The position numbers and the translations under genes are program-made. From positions 1-33,296 of the forward strand of contig NZ_JAKSYM010000130.1 in assembly GCF_022829545.1 (NCBI RefSeq): a stretch of 33,296 nt of DNA, in the 5' to 3' direction. The DNA comes from Methylobacterium sp. J-030 (GTDB taxonomy: Bacteria > Pseudomonadota > Alphaproteobacteria > Rhizobiales > Beijerinckiaceae). Shown here piece after piece: positions 22,783-30,600 of this stretch; position 1 is the stretch's first letter; every line of letters begins with the position of its first letter. The notes below the pieces were generated by a model, which saw only the letters and a program-made list of their open reading frames with translations, did not search any database and was not told the DNA's origin.

Positions 22783-23634
22783 ATGCGCTTTTCCGGAACC
22801 GAGACCTACGTCGCGACCCCCGACCTCACCGCGGCGGTCAACGCCGCCGTGGTGCTCGAACGCCCGCTTCTCGTGAAGGGCGAGCCCGGCACCGGCAAGA
22901 CCGTGCTGGCGGAGGAAATCGCCAAGGGACTGAACGCGCCGCTGATCGTCTGGAACATCAAGTCGACCACCAAGGCCCAGCAGGGGCTCTACGAGTACGA
23001 CGCGGTCTCACGACTGCGCGACTCCCAGCTCGGCGACAAGCGGGTCTCGGAGATCGGCAACTACATCCGGCGGGGCAAGCTCTGGGAGGCGTTCACGGCG
23101 CCCGAGCGCCCGGTCCTGCTGATCGACGAGATCGACAAGGCCGATATCGAGTTCCCGAACGACCTCCTCACCGAACTCGACCGGATGGAGTTCCACGTCT
23201 ACGAGACCGGCGAGACCGTGAAGGCCGGGCGCCGGCCGATCGTGATCATCACGTCGAACAACGAGAAGGAGCTCCCGGACGCGTTCCTGCGCCGCTGCTT
23301 CTTCCACTACATCAAGTTCCCCGATTCCGAGACGCTGCAGCGCATCGTCGACGTGCACTATCCGGGGATCAAGCACCGCCTCGTCGAGGAGGCTCTGCGG
23401 ACCTTCCTGGCGATGCGCGAGGTGCCGGGCCTCAAGAAGAAGCCCTCGACCTCGGAGCTGCTCGACTGGCTGAAGCTCCTCGTCTCCGAGGACATCGCCC
23501 CCGAGACCCTGCGCGAGCAGGATGGCCGCAAGCTGATCCCGCCGCTGCACGGGGCGCTCCTGAAGAACGAGCAGGACGTCAGCCTGTTCGAGAAGCTCGC
23601 CTTCATGATGCGGCGCGATCAGCGGGGCGGCTGA
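22783..23634 (+). CDS. MoxR-type AAA+ ATPase
   Basis: The 283-residue ATPase has Walker A GEPGTGKT (33-40), Walker B VLLIDEID (111-118), sensor-1 region IVIITSNNEKELPDAFLRRC and a C-terminal lid. This is the MoxR/CoxD-like branch whose members act as chaperones inserting metals or cofactors, normally with a VWA-domain partner (CoxE type). ATG 22783 is preferred because MRFSGTETYVATPDL matches the family start; the frame is open 20 codons further to a TTG. No VWA gene follows: the next gene is a SixA-type phosphatase. The partner must be elsewhere or absent, and the client is unknown. Confidence 0.88.
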   Translation: MRFSGTETYVATPDLTAAVNAAVVLERPLLVKGEPGTGKTVLAEEIAKGLNAPLIVWNIKSTTKAQQGLYEYDAVSRLRDSQLGDKRVSEIGNYIRRGKLWEAFTAPERPVLLIDEIDKADIEFPNDLLTELDRMEFHVYETGETVKAGRRPIVIITSNNEKELPDAFLRRCFFHYIKFPDSETLQRIVDVHYPGIKHRLVEEALRTFLAMREVPGLKKKPSTSELLDWLKLLVSEDIAPETLREQDGRKLIPPLHGALLKNEQDVSLFEKLAFMMRRDQRGG

Positions 23635-23667
23635 CGTGCGCCGCGCTTTCGGCTAACCGGCATCGGG

Positions 23668-23685
23668 GGACCGCGGCGGCGGTCC
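23668..23685 (+). terminator. Hairpin between the AAA ATPase and phosphatase genes
   Basis: GGACCGC (23668-23674) and GCGGTCC (23679-23685) form a 7-bp stem with a GGCG loop, 33 nt after the ATPase stop. No T-run is present. Confidence 0.4.
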
Positions 23686-23722
23686 GGAGTTCGTGCCAGA
23701 ATTCTTGCCAGGGGCTGACGTC

Positions 23723-24247
23723 ATGCGCAGGCTGATCCTGTTGCGGCACGCCAAGTCGGACCGTCCGGCGGGCGTCGCCGACCACGACCGGCCGCTCAAC
23801 GACCGGGGCCTCCGGGCCGCACCGGCCGTGGGCGCCCATCTCGCCGATGAGGGCTTGCGGCCGGACCTCGCGCTGGTCTCGACGGCCCAGCGCACCCGCG
23901 AGACCTGGGAGGCGATGGCGGCCCCCCTCGGCGCCCCCGAAACCCGCTGGCAGCGCGAGATCTACGAGGCCCCGGCGTCTCGGATCCTGCGGGTGATCCG
24001 CGAGGCGCCCGACAGCGCCGCCACGGTGATCGTCGTCGGCCACAATCCGGGCCTGGGCGACCTCGCGTCGGACCTCGCCGGGGACGGGCCCCGCGCCGCC
24101 CGCAACCGCCTGGGCCTCGAATTTCCCACCGCCGCCTACGTGGTGATCGATTTCGACACGGAGCACTGGGCCGTGATCGCCCCCGGCCAGGGGCGCCTGG
24201 ACCGGTTCGTCCGCCCCCGCGACATCGACCCGGACCTGGGCGGCTAA
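23723..24247 (+). CDS. SixA-type histidine phosphatase
   Basis: The 174-residue protein has the histidine phosphatase motif LLRHAKSD with Arg8 and His9 (phospho-acceptor), STAQRTRETW with a second Arg, and the second catalytic His107 in VVGHNPGLGD. Length and the RHAKS signature place it with SixA and its short relatives, which act on phosphohistidine in phosphotransfer proteins or on other phosphomonoesters. ATG 23723 is chosen because the motif begins right there and AGGGG lies nine bases upstream. The gene converges with the hydrolase gene across a cluster of palindromes. Confidence 0.87.
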   Translation: MRRLILLRHAKSDRPAGVADHDRPLNDRGLRAAPAVGAHLADEGLRPDLALVSTAQRTRETWEAMAAPLGAPETRWQREIYEAPASRILRVIREAPDSAATVIVVGHNPGLGDLASDLAGDGPRAARNRLGLEFPTAAYVVIDFDTEHWAVIAPGQGRLDRFVRPRDIDPDLGG

Positions 24248-24260
24248 ACGTCATGGGATT

Positions 24261-24367
24261 CCAAAGGGCGAGCCCTTTGGTGGGGTATCGGGGTGAAACC
24301 CCGATGTCGGGCTTCGCCCGAGCCCAGCGGGTTCCACCCTGCACCCGCGAAAGGGCTCGCCCTTTCG
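24261..24367. repeat. Cluster of four palindromes between convergent genes
   Basis: Four hairpins follow one another in the 136-nt gap. They are CCAAAGGGC-GA-GCCCTTTGG (24261-24280), ATCGGGGT-GAA-ACCCCGAT (24287-24305), TCGGGC-TTC-GCCCGA (24307-24321) and CGAAAGGGC-TC-GCCCTTTCG (24348-24367). The outer two are variants of each other and resemble the element at 19223-19252. The layout suggests a dispersed REP-like repeat that may also terminate both flanking genes. Confidence 0.65.
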
Positions 24368-24383
24368 AAACCCCCGACAGGCG

Positions 24384-25415
24384 TCAGGCGACAGGCACCG
24401 CGACGTGCGTGGCGACCTCCGCGTGGGAGGGCAGGGGCAAGCCCGGCACGAACGCCTCGAAGGCCGCCCAGAAATCCTGCCGGATCGCGTCGCGCTCGGA
24501 CAGGATCTCGTGCCGCGAATCCGGAAGGACCAGGATGTGCCCGGCCTTGAGCCGCGCGGCGAAGCGCTCGGTGACGGGGGTGCCGCAGACCGGGTCGGCC
24601 CCCGCCGCCACGATCAGGGTCGGCAGGGTGATGCGCGGCGCCGCCCGCGGGTCGCGCAGGCGCGCCATCGCCCGGAACGACTCGGCGAGCCACGCGATCG
24701 TCGGGTCGCCGACAGCGCCCGCGCCGACCTGCCGGGCCGCGGCGGCGTTGCGGGCATAGCGGACGGGATCCCGCGTGAGGCGGTTGCCGGGATAGGGGTT
24801 GGTGGCGATCGAGACCGGCTTGCCGAACGGGATGTAGCGGCTCCCGAGCCCGAGCCGGTGCAGCCCCCGCGACAGCACCGACGCCACGGCCGGCCAGCGG
24901 ACCATCCGGATCGACAGCATCGGCGCCACCGTCACGAGGCGCCGGAACGGCAGCCAGCCGTCGAGCGCCCCGAGCAGCGCGACGCACCCGCCCATCGAGT
25001 GGGCGAGCCCGACATGCGGCTCCGGCATCAGCGGCATCAGCACGGTCTCGGCCACGGCCCGCAGGTCGAGCCGGTACTCGTCGAAGCTTGCGACGTGGCC
25101 CTTGTGGGGATCGTCGACCCGCCGGTCCGATTCGCCCTGGCCGCGCCAGTCGAAGGCGACCACCGCGAAGCCGCGGGCGCGCAGGTCGCGGATCGTCTCG
25201 TAGTACTTCTCGATGAACTCGGCCCGGCCCTGGAGCAGGCAGATCGTGCCCCGGCAGGTCCGCGTCGTGGGCTGCCAATAAGCCGCCCGCAGGGTGCAAT
25301 CGTCCCGCGTGCCCACCGCGATCAGGGTGCCGCCGGGCGGGACCGAATTGTCGGGCGTGTCGCGCAGGGTCAGCAGCGGCGGCTCGCCCCCGGCCTTACC
25401 CTCGAACCGTCCCAT
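24384..25415 (-). CDS. Alpha/beta hydrolase, lysophospholipase (PldB)-like
   Basis: The 343-residue hydrolase has a complete triad: nucleophile Ser140 in GLAHSMGGCVAL, Asp274 in VAAGADPVCGTP and His302 in LPDSRHEIL. The FDWRGQGESDR stretch (88-98) is the usual oxyanion and loop region. The whole resembles the Hydrolase_4/serine aminopeptidase S33 group that includes PldB lysophospholipases and monoglyceride lipases. No signal peptide or lipobox is seen, so it is cytoplasmic or loosely membrane-bound. GAGGGGG precedes the ATG at 25415. Substrate is inferred only at the level of lipid monoesters. It diverges from the heat-shock gene. Confidence 0.83.
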   Translation of the reverse strand: MGRFEGKAGGEPPLLTLRDTPDNSVPPGGTLIAVGTRDDCTLRAAYWQPTTRTCRGTICLLQGRAEFIEKYYETIRDLRARGFAVVAFDWRGQGESDRRVDDPHKGHVASFDEYRLDLRAVAETVLMPLMPEPHVGLAHSMGGCVALLGALDGWLPFRRLVTVAPMLSIRMVRWPAVASVLSRGLHRLGLGSRYIPFGKPVSIATNPYPGNRLTRDPVRYARNAAAARQVGAGAVGDPTIAWLAESFRAMARLRDPRAAPRITLPTLIVAAGADPVCGTPVTERFAARLKAGHILVLPDSRHEILSERDAIRQDFWAAFEAFVPGLPLPSHAEVATHVAVPVA

Positions 25416-25489
25416 GGGCCCCCCTCACGCACAGCCACGCACCGGCCGAGCGTAGCGAAAAAATCTCGCTTTTCCCTACGATCCAGGGT

Positions 25490-25518
25490 CTTGAACCCCG
25501 ATTTTCCCCCTCCGATAT
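25490..25518 (+). promoter_or_regulatory. RpoH (sigma-32)-type heat-shock promoter of hsp20
   Basis: CTTG (25490-25493, continued as CTTGAA) and CCGATAT (25512-25518) are 18 nt apart. This fits the alphaproteobacterial RpoH pattern CTTG-N17/18-CYTATNT with one mismatch. Transcription would begin near 25525, just at the foot of the first leader hairpin. Confidence 0.6.
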
Positions 25519-25524
25519 CCCGAT

Positions 25525-25609
25525 GGTGCCGGCCATCTGGCGGCACGGAAGACGGGTCCGGCCCCTCGGGGCGGACCGGAATTGCATGTTGCTCACACGA
25601 GGATATGTC
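25525..25609 (+). promoter_or_regulatory. ROSE-like RNA thermometer in the hsp20 leader
   Basis: The leader folds into three hairpins: GTGCCG/CGGCAC (25526-25546), GGTCCG..CGGACC with a C4/G4 top (25555-25577), and a final weak stem at 25585-25607. In the last one CATGTTGCTC faces GAGGATATG around an ACAC loop, burying the GAGGA ribosome site (25599-25603). TTGCT opposite AGGA, with an opposed G-G pair and a bulged C, is the hallmark of ROSE elements known from rhizobial small heat-shock genes. Heat would melt it and free the ribosome site. Confidence 0.68.
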
Positions 25610-26092
25610 ATGCGTCAGTTCGATCTCGCGCCCCTCTACCGTTCGACCGTCGGCTTCGACCGGTTGTTCTCCGCGCTCGACCAGTTCGCCAGCGCCGAGG
25701 CTGCGCCCACCTACCCGCCCTACAACATCGAACGGACCGGCGAGAACGCCTACCGCATCACCGTCGCGGTCGCCGGCTTCACCGAGGCCGACCTGTCGAT
25801 CGAGGTGCGGGAGAACGCGCTCACGCTGAAGGGCGAGCGCAAGGCCGAAGGCAAGGCCGAGTTCCTGCACCAGGGCATCGCGGCCCGGTCCTTCGAGCGC
25901 CGCTTCCAGCTCGCCGACCATGTCCAGGTGACCGGAGCGGCCCTGGAGAACGGCCTCCTCCACATCGACCTCGTCCGCGAGGTGCCGGAGGCGAAGAAGC
26001 CGCGCCGCATCCAGATCGCCACGGCGGGCCGCGCCAGCGCCCCGGTGATCGAGGGTGACGTCCGCGCGGATTCGGTCCAGCAGGCCGCCTGA
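25610..26092 (+). CDS. Small heat-shock protein, Hsp20/IbpA class
   Basis: The 160-residue alpha-crystallin chaperone holds unfolding proteins in a refoldable state without ATP. Its start (MRQFDLAPLYRSTVGFDRLF) is the class A rhizobial and IbpA pattern. The crystallin domain spans about 34-128, with YNIERTGENAYRITVAVAGF, LTLKGERK and the ALENGLLHIDL motif. The IQI (134-136) is the IxI tail used in oligomer contacts. ATG 25610 is chosen because the GAGGA site lies 6 nt before it and the family start matches. It is expressed from the RpoH-type promoter through the ROSE-like leader and stopped by a strong terminator. Confidence 0.94.
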   Translation: MRQFDLAPLYRSTVGFDRLFSALDQFASAEAAPTYPPYNIERTGENAYRITVAVAGFTEADLSIEVRENALTLKGERKAEGKAEFLHQGIAARSFERRFQLADHVQVTGAALENGLLHIDLVREVPEAKKPRRIQIATAGRASAPVIEGDVRADSVQQAA

Positions 26093-26124
26093 CCCCAGAT
26101 CCTGAAACCAACGGACGGATCGAG

Positions 26125-26154
26125 AGCGCCCCGGCCCCAGGCCGGGGCGCTTTC
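26125..26154 (+). terminator. Intrinsic terminator of hsp20
   Basis: AGCGCCCCGGCC (26125-26136) and GGCCGGGGCGCT (26140-26151) form a perfect 12-bp stem with a CCA loop. TTTCAT follows. Confidence 0.8.
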
Positions 26155-26242
26155 ATATGGGGAGCTGTCATAATGGCGTGTCCGCGGCATGCTCTGATTC
26201 TGGCGGAACGGCGCGCGCCGCGCACCCGGAGTAAACCGGATC

Positions 26243-27244
26243 ATGGTGGCCAATCTCGCACGCGGAGCCTACAGCGCGCTCGGTGCCGGGTGGCACAAGG
26301 GCGTGCAATGGGGCGTCGGCGCTCCGATCGCGAAGCTGCGCCGCCGCCACGCGCATCTGCGCGGCCTTGAGGGCGGCCCCACCGGCATCGCCGACGTGCT
26401 CTCGGCCGAGCAGGCGATCCGGCTGCCCGAGCCGTTCGAGCGGCGCAGCCTCGGCCGCATCGGCAACCTCGAAGTGCGGCTGGCCCGGAAGAAATCCGAG
26501 ATCCGCCGGGCGCAGCGCCTGCGCTTCAAGGTGTTCTACGAGGAGATGTCGGCGGTGCCCTCCGGGCTCGCGGCCCTGTCGCGCCGGGACGTCGACGGCT
26601 ACGACACGATCTGCGACCACCTCCTCGTCCTCGATCACACCCCGCCGAAGCGGAAAAAGCCGTTCGTCGAGCACCGGCCCAAGGTGGTCGGGACCTACCG
26701 CCTGCTGCGCAGCGACGTGGCCGAGCGCCATGCCGGCTTCTATTCCGAGGGCGAGTACGACCTCGCGCCGCTCCTCGCCGCACAGGGGCACAAACGGATC
26801 CTGGAGCTGGGCCGCTCCTGCGTGCTCAAGCCCTACCGGGGCAAGCGCACCGTCGAGCTGCTGTGGCAGGGGATCTACGCCTACATCCTGCACCATCGGA
26901 TCGATGCGCTGATCGGCTGCGCCAGCCTGGAGGGCACCGATCCGGACCGACTGGCGCTGCCGCTCGCCTTCCTGCACCACCATGCCCGCGCGCCCGAGGG
27001 CTGGCGGGTCCGTCCGCTGCCGGAGCGCGCGGTGGCGATGGACCGGCTGCCCAAGGAGGCGGTCGATCCCAAGGCCGCCCTGCAGACGCTGCCGCCCCTG
27101 ATCAAGGGCTACCTGCGCCTCGGCGCGACGTTTGGCGACGGTGCGGTGATCGACCGGCAGTTCGGCACGACGGACGTGTTCGTGACGCTGCCGGTAGAGA
27201 CGATCGGCGCACGCTACCGGGGGCATTTCGCGCCCGCGGGGTGA
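26243..27244 (+). CDS. OlsB-like N-acyltransferase (ornithine lipid synthesis)
   Basis: The 333-residue protein carries the GNAT-like acyl-ACP acyltransferase domain of OlsB. The block GRIGNLEVRLARKKSEIRRA (71-90) and RLRFKVFYEEMSA (92-104) is diagnostic, followed by DHLLVLD, VVGTYRLL, ELGRSCVLKPYRGKRTVELLW and a tail ending RQFGTTDVFVTLPVE. OlsB transfers a 3-hydroxyacyl chain from ACP to the alpha-amino group of ornithine, giving lyso-ornithine lipid. OlsA, the second acyltransferase, is not adjacent. An N-terminal extension of about 70 residues before the core makes it somewhat longer than typical rhizobial OlsB. GGAG lies 11 nt before the ATG. Another amino-acid acceptor is possible. Confidence 0.82.
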   Translation: MVANLARGAYSALGAGWHKGVQWGVGAPIAKLRRRHAHLRGLEGGPTGIADVLSAEQAIRLPEPFERRSLGRIGNLEVRLARKKSEIRRAQRLRFKVFYEEMSAVPSGLAALSRRDVDGYDTICDHLLVLDHTPPKRKKPFVEHRPKVVGTYRLLRSDVAERHAGFYSEGEYDLAPLLAAQGHKRILELGRSCVLKPYRGKRTVELLWQGIYAYILHHRIDALIGCASLEGTDPDRLALPLAFLHHHARAPEGWRVRPLPERAVAMDRLPKEAVDPKAALQTLPPLIKGYLRLGATFGDGAVIDRQFGTTDVFVTLPVETIGARYRGHFAPAG

Positions 27245-27268
27245 GGGGCGGGCCGCCCCAGCCCCTTT
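27245..27268 (+). terminator. Possible terminator of the olsB-like gene
   Basis: AGGGGC (27245-27250) and GCCCCT (27261-27266) form a short stem directly after the stop codon, followed by TT. Alternative folds (GGGGCGG/CCGCCCC) exist. Confidence 0.3.
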
Positions 27269-27655
27269 GACCCAACCCGCGCCCATCGCCGGGAGCGCCG
27301 TCCGCCGATTGGCCGAGATCGCACGGGAAGCCAAGACCTCGACGCCGAGCCCCTCCCGACAGACAGGCCGATCCCGCTCGTCGAACTGTCGCACCCGGCC
27401 TTCTCCAATCCCGCAGGCACGCCTCCGGTCCCGGTTGGGATGCGCGCTGGAGCGAGGGAGAGCGCGATCGATATCGTCCTCGAGGCCCCCGGGCCCCAGC
27501 GCTTCGAGCTTGTGGGCGTCCGATACCACGTTGCGGTGGTCCCGACCCAGGGTCGAGACACCGCGCCCGGCGGACGACCGCCGTCGCGCCTTCACGCGGA
27601 CGAACCTCGACGCGTCAGGTTCATCGAGGTTCGGTATGAGCAGCGGACTCGGCCG
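27269..27655 (+). other. Region without a recognised gene; possible decayed coding frame
   Basis: About 390 bp lie between the convergent olsB-like and alpha-2-macroglobulin genes. One + frame (in phase with position 27329) stays open and has coding-like third-position GC. It reads PIPLVELSHPAFSNPAGTPP and later RFELVGVRYHVAVVP. It lacks a credible start with a ribosome site and runs well into the antisense of the macroglobulin gene. I do not recognise a family. It may be the remnant of a lost gene or a chance frame. Confidence 0.25.
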
Positions 27656-30600
27656 TTACTTCGCCGCCCCCACGGTCACGCTCCCGGTGGCGGTCCGGCC
27701 GAAGCGCGCCGGGCGGTACATGTCCTCCACGGTAGCGCCCGGGTGCACGTAGGTGCCGGGCGAGACCGCCCGCACCGTGTAGGCCACGGTGAAGAAGGCT
27801 GACTGGCTCGGGTCGCGGTCGTAGGCCGCCACGAACCGGTCGTCGCGGAACTCGGTGTGGACCGGCTGCACGTCCGACTTCGTGAAGGCGAGGCCCTGGA
27901 GCACGTCGGCGTCCAGCAGCTTCGGATTGTCGATCTCGAGGCCCGCCGGCAGGGGATCGACCAGCAGCAGGCGCGCGGCCTCCGCCTTGGCCTCGGTGAC
28001 CTTCAGCACCACCACGAGCCGGTCGTTCTGGCGCAGGCCCGCCGCCGGATCGACGCGGCTGCCGTCGAGCCGGTGGAAGCTCCGCTCCACCGTGTAGCCC
28101 TGCGCGGCCGCCGGCTCCGGCGTCAGGGGATTGCCGTTGACGGTCACGGCCACCTGCACGGGTCCGCGGCCGCTATTGACCAGCTGCACGCCGCGTTCCG
28201 CCAAGCGCGCCTCCCGGTAGACCCGGGCGAGCGTCCCGGTCTGCGGCGCGCCGTCGAGGCTGAACGACAGGGCGTCCGCCTCCTTGGACAGGCTCTCGGC
28301 GGCCAGCACCATCCAGGCATTCTCCTGCGTGCTCGTCGCCCGCTCGGTCTGCTGCTCCTCGCCGAACACCGCCGCAACCGGGCCGAGGGCGCCCGGCGCC
28401 AGCCCGCTCTCGGCCGCCAGCGTGATCAGCCCGGCCCCGTCGCGCAGGCGGGAGCCGTAATCGGCGCGGTAGACGCCCTTGTCGCGCTCGCCGCGCAGCA
28501 CGGTGAGCGCCGAGTCCATCGCCCGGGCGGCCCGGCCCCGGTCCCCGAGGAGCGCGAGCGCGGCGGCGAGCTGCGCGCGCCCGAGGGCGGAGGAGAAGTC
28601 GGCGAGCTTGGTGTCGGCGAGGTAGCGCAGGTCGCCCATCACCGGGCGGCCGTTCCGGGCCAGCACGTAGGCCGCGTAGGCGAGGTCCGCGCCGCCATTG
28701 CGCACCTCGGAGGCGTTGGCCACCGCGTTGCGCAAGTAGTCGAGCGCCTGGGTGAAGGCCTTCTGCGGCACCGCGAAGCCGCGCTCCCGGGCCCGGGTGA
28801 GGAAATCGGTCACGTAGGCGTCGAGCCAGAGGTCGCTCGACCCTTGCGCCGACCACAGGCCGAAATCGCCGCTCGAATCCTGGCGGGCGAGCAGGCGCTC
28901 GACCGACTCGCGCACGCGGTCGTCCACGCCGGCGTCGAGGGCGAGCTTTTCCAGCGCGGCGAGCTTGTTGACGTAGAGCAGCGGCATCGCCCGGCTCACC
29001 ACCTGCTCGGAACAGCCGTAGGGGTAGCGGTCGAGCGCCTGGAGCAGGGCCGCCACGTCGAGACCCGGCAAGGGCGTGACCGAGAGCGAGACGCTGCCGG
29101 TGCCGGGCAGCAGGTCGGCGATGAGGTCCGACGTGACCGTCAGCGCCGCCCCGGGGGCGAGGCTGCGCACCGAGCGGCGCAGCAGGGTGCTGGTCCCCGG
29201 CGCGATCCCGAGGGCAAAACTCTGGTTCAGCGGGCTCGCGAGGCCGGGCCCCGACAAGGCGAGGTCGAGCCGGGCCGTACCCGGCCCCGCCGCGGTGAGC
29301 GGGATCGCGAACTGGCCCTTGGCGCCCGCCTCCAGCCGGAACGTCTGGCGCAGGGCGCTGGCCCCGACCACCACCGGCCCGGTCGGGCTCAGGTCGACCG
29401 TGTAGTCGCCCGCCGGTCCCTCGACGTTGTCGAGGGCCACGAACAGGCGCGAGCGGTCGCCGGCGTCGAGGAAGCGCGGCAGCGTGGCGGTGAGCACCAC
29501 CGGATCGCGGATGATCACGTCGGCCTGGGCCTGTCCGACCCGGTCACCGCTCCAGGCGGTGACCATCACGCGGCCCGTGCCGTTGAAGGCGGGGAGCGGG
29601 AAGGTGACGCTGGCGGCCCCGTCCGGCCCCACGGTCACGACGCCGGAATAGAGGGCGAGCGGCGCCTGGGTCGGCGGGGCGTCGGCGAGTTCGCCGCCGC
29701 CCGCATCGCCGCCGGAGCGGATCGCGCCCACGGAGCCCTGCATGCCGTCGATCAGGTAGCCGTAGAGGTCGCGGAGTTCCGGCCCGAGCGCCTTCTGGCC
29801 GAGGAAGTACTGGGTCGGGTCCGGCGCCGCGTAGCGGGTGAGGTTGAGGATGCCGACATCGACCAGCGCCACGGTGATCCGCGCAGGCGTGCCGGGCTTC
29901 AGCCCCGTGAGCTGGACCGGCAGGGTCAGGTCCTGGCGCGGGCGCGCCCGCTCCGGCGCCTTCACGGCGACGCCGAGGCTGCGCCTGTCCCGGTCCACCG
30001 AGAACCACGCCAGACCCAGCGCCCGGCCCGGCAGGCGCTTGGCCGCCTGATCGAGGGGCCGGTAGGCGGTGGCGATCAGATAGGCGCCCGCCCCCCACTC
30101 GGCCTTCACCGGCAGGGTCACGGTGGCGCCGCCCTCCGGCACGCTGACCTCCCGGGTCTCGTGCACCCGGTCGCTGACCACCATCAGGCTGGCCTGCCCC
30201 TTGAACTTCGGGCTGAGCTTGGCCCGCAGGGTGTCGCCGGCCGCGTAGGCGGGCTTGTCGAGGGTCAGGTCGAGGAGATCCGGCGCCTCGGCCGTCTGGG
30301 ATCCGCCCCAGCCGACATCGAAGCCGAGGCTGGCACTCGCCTCCGGGGCGCCCGGCGCCGAGACATCGAGCCGGTAGCGGCCGAGTCCCACCGGCGCCTC
30401 GATCCGGCTCGGGCCGTTGGCGCGAAGATCGACCGTGCCGCTGGCCACGCGCTTGGTGGTCTTGACCGGCTCGAACGACCAGCGCCCGTCCGCCCGGTAC
30501 CATTGGTAGGATTGATCGACCCGCGACAGGGTCCAACTCACCCCCGGCCGGGCGAGGAGCGATCCCTCCGGGCTCGCCAGCACCACGTCGAAACCCGCGA

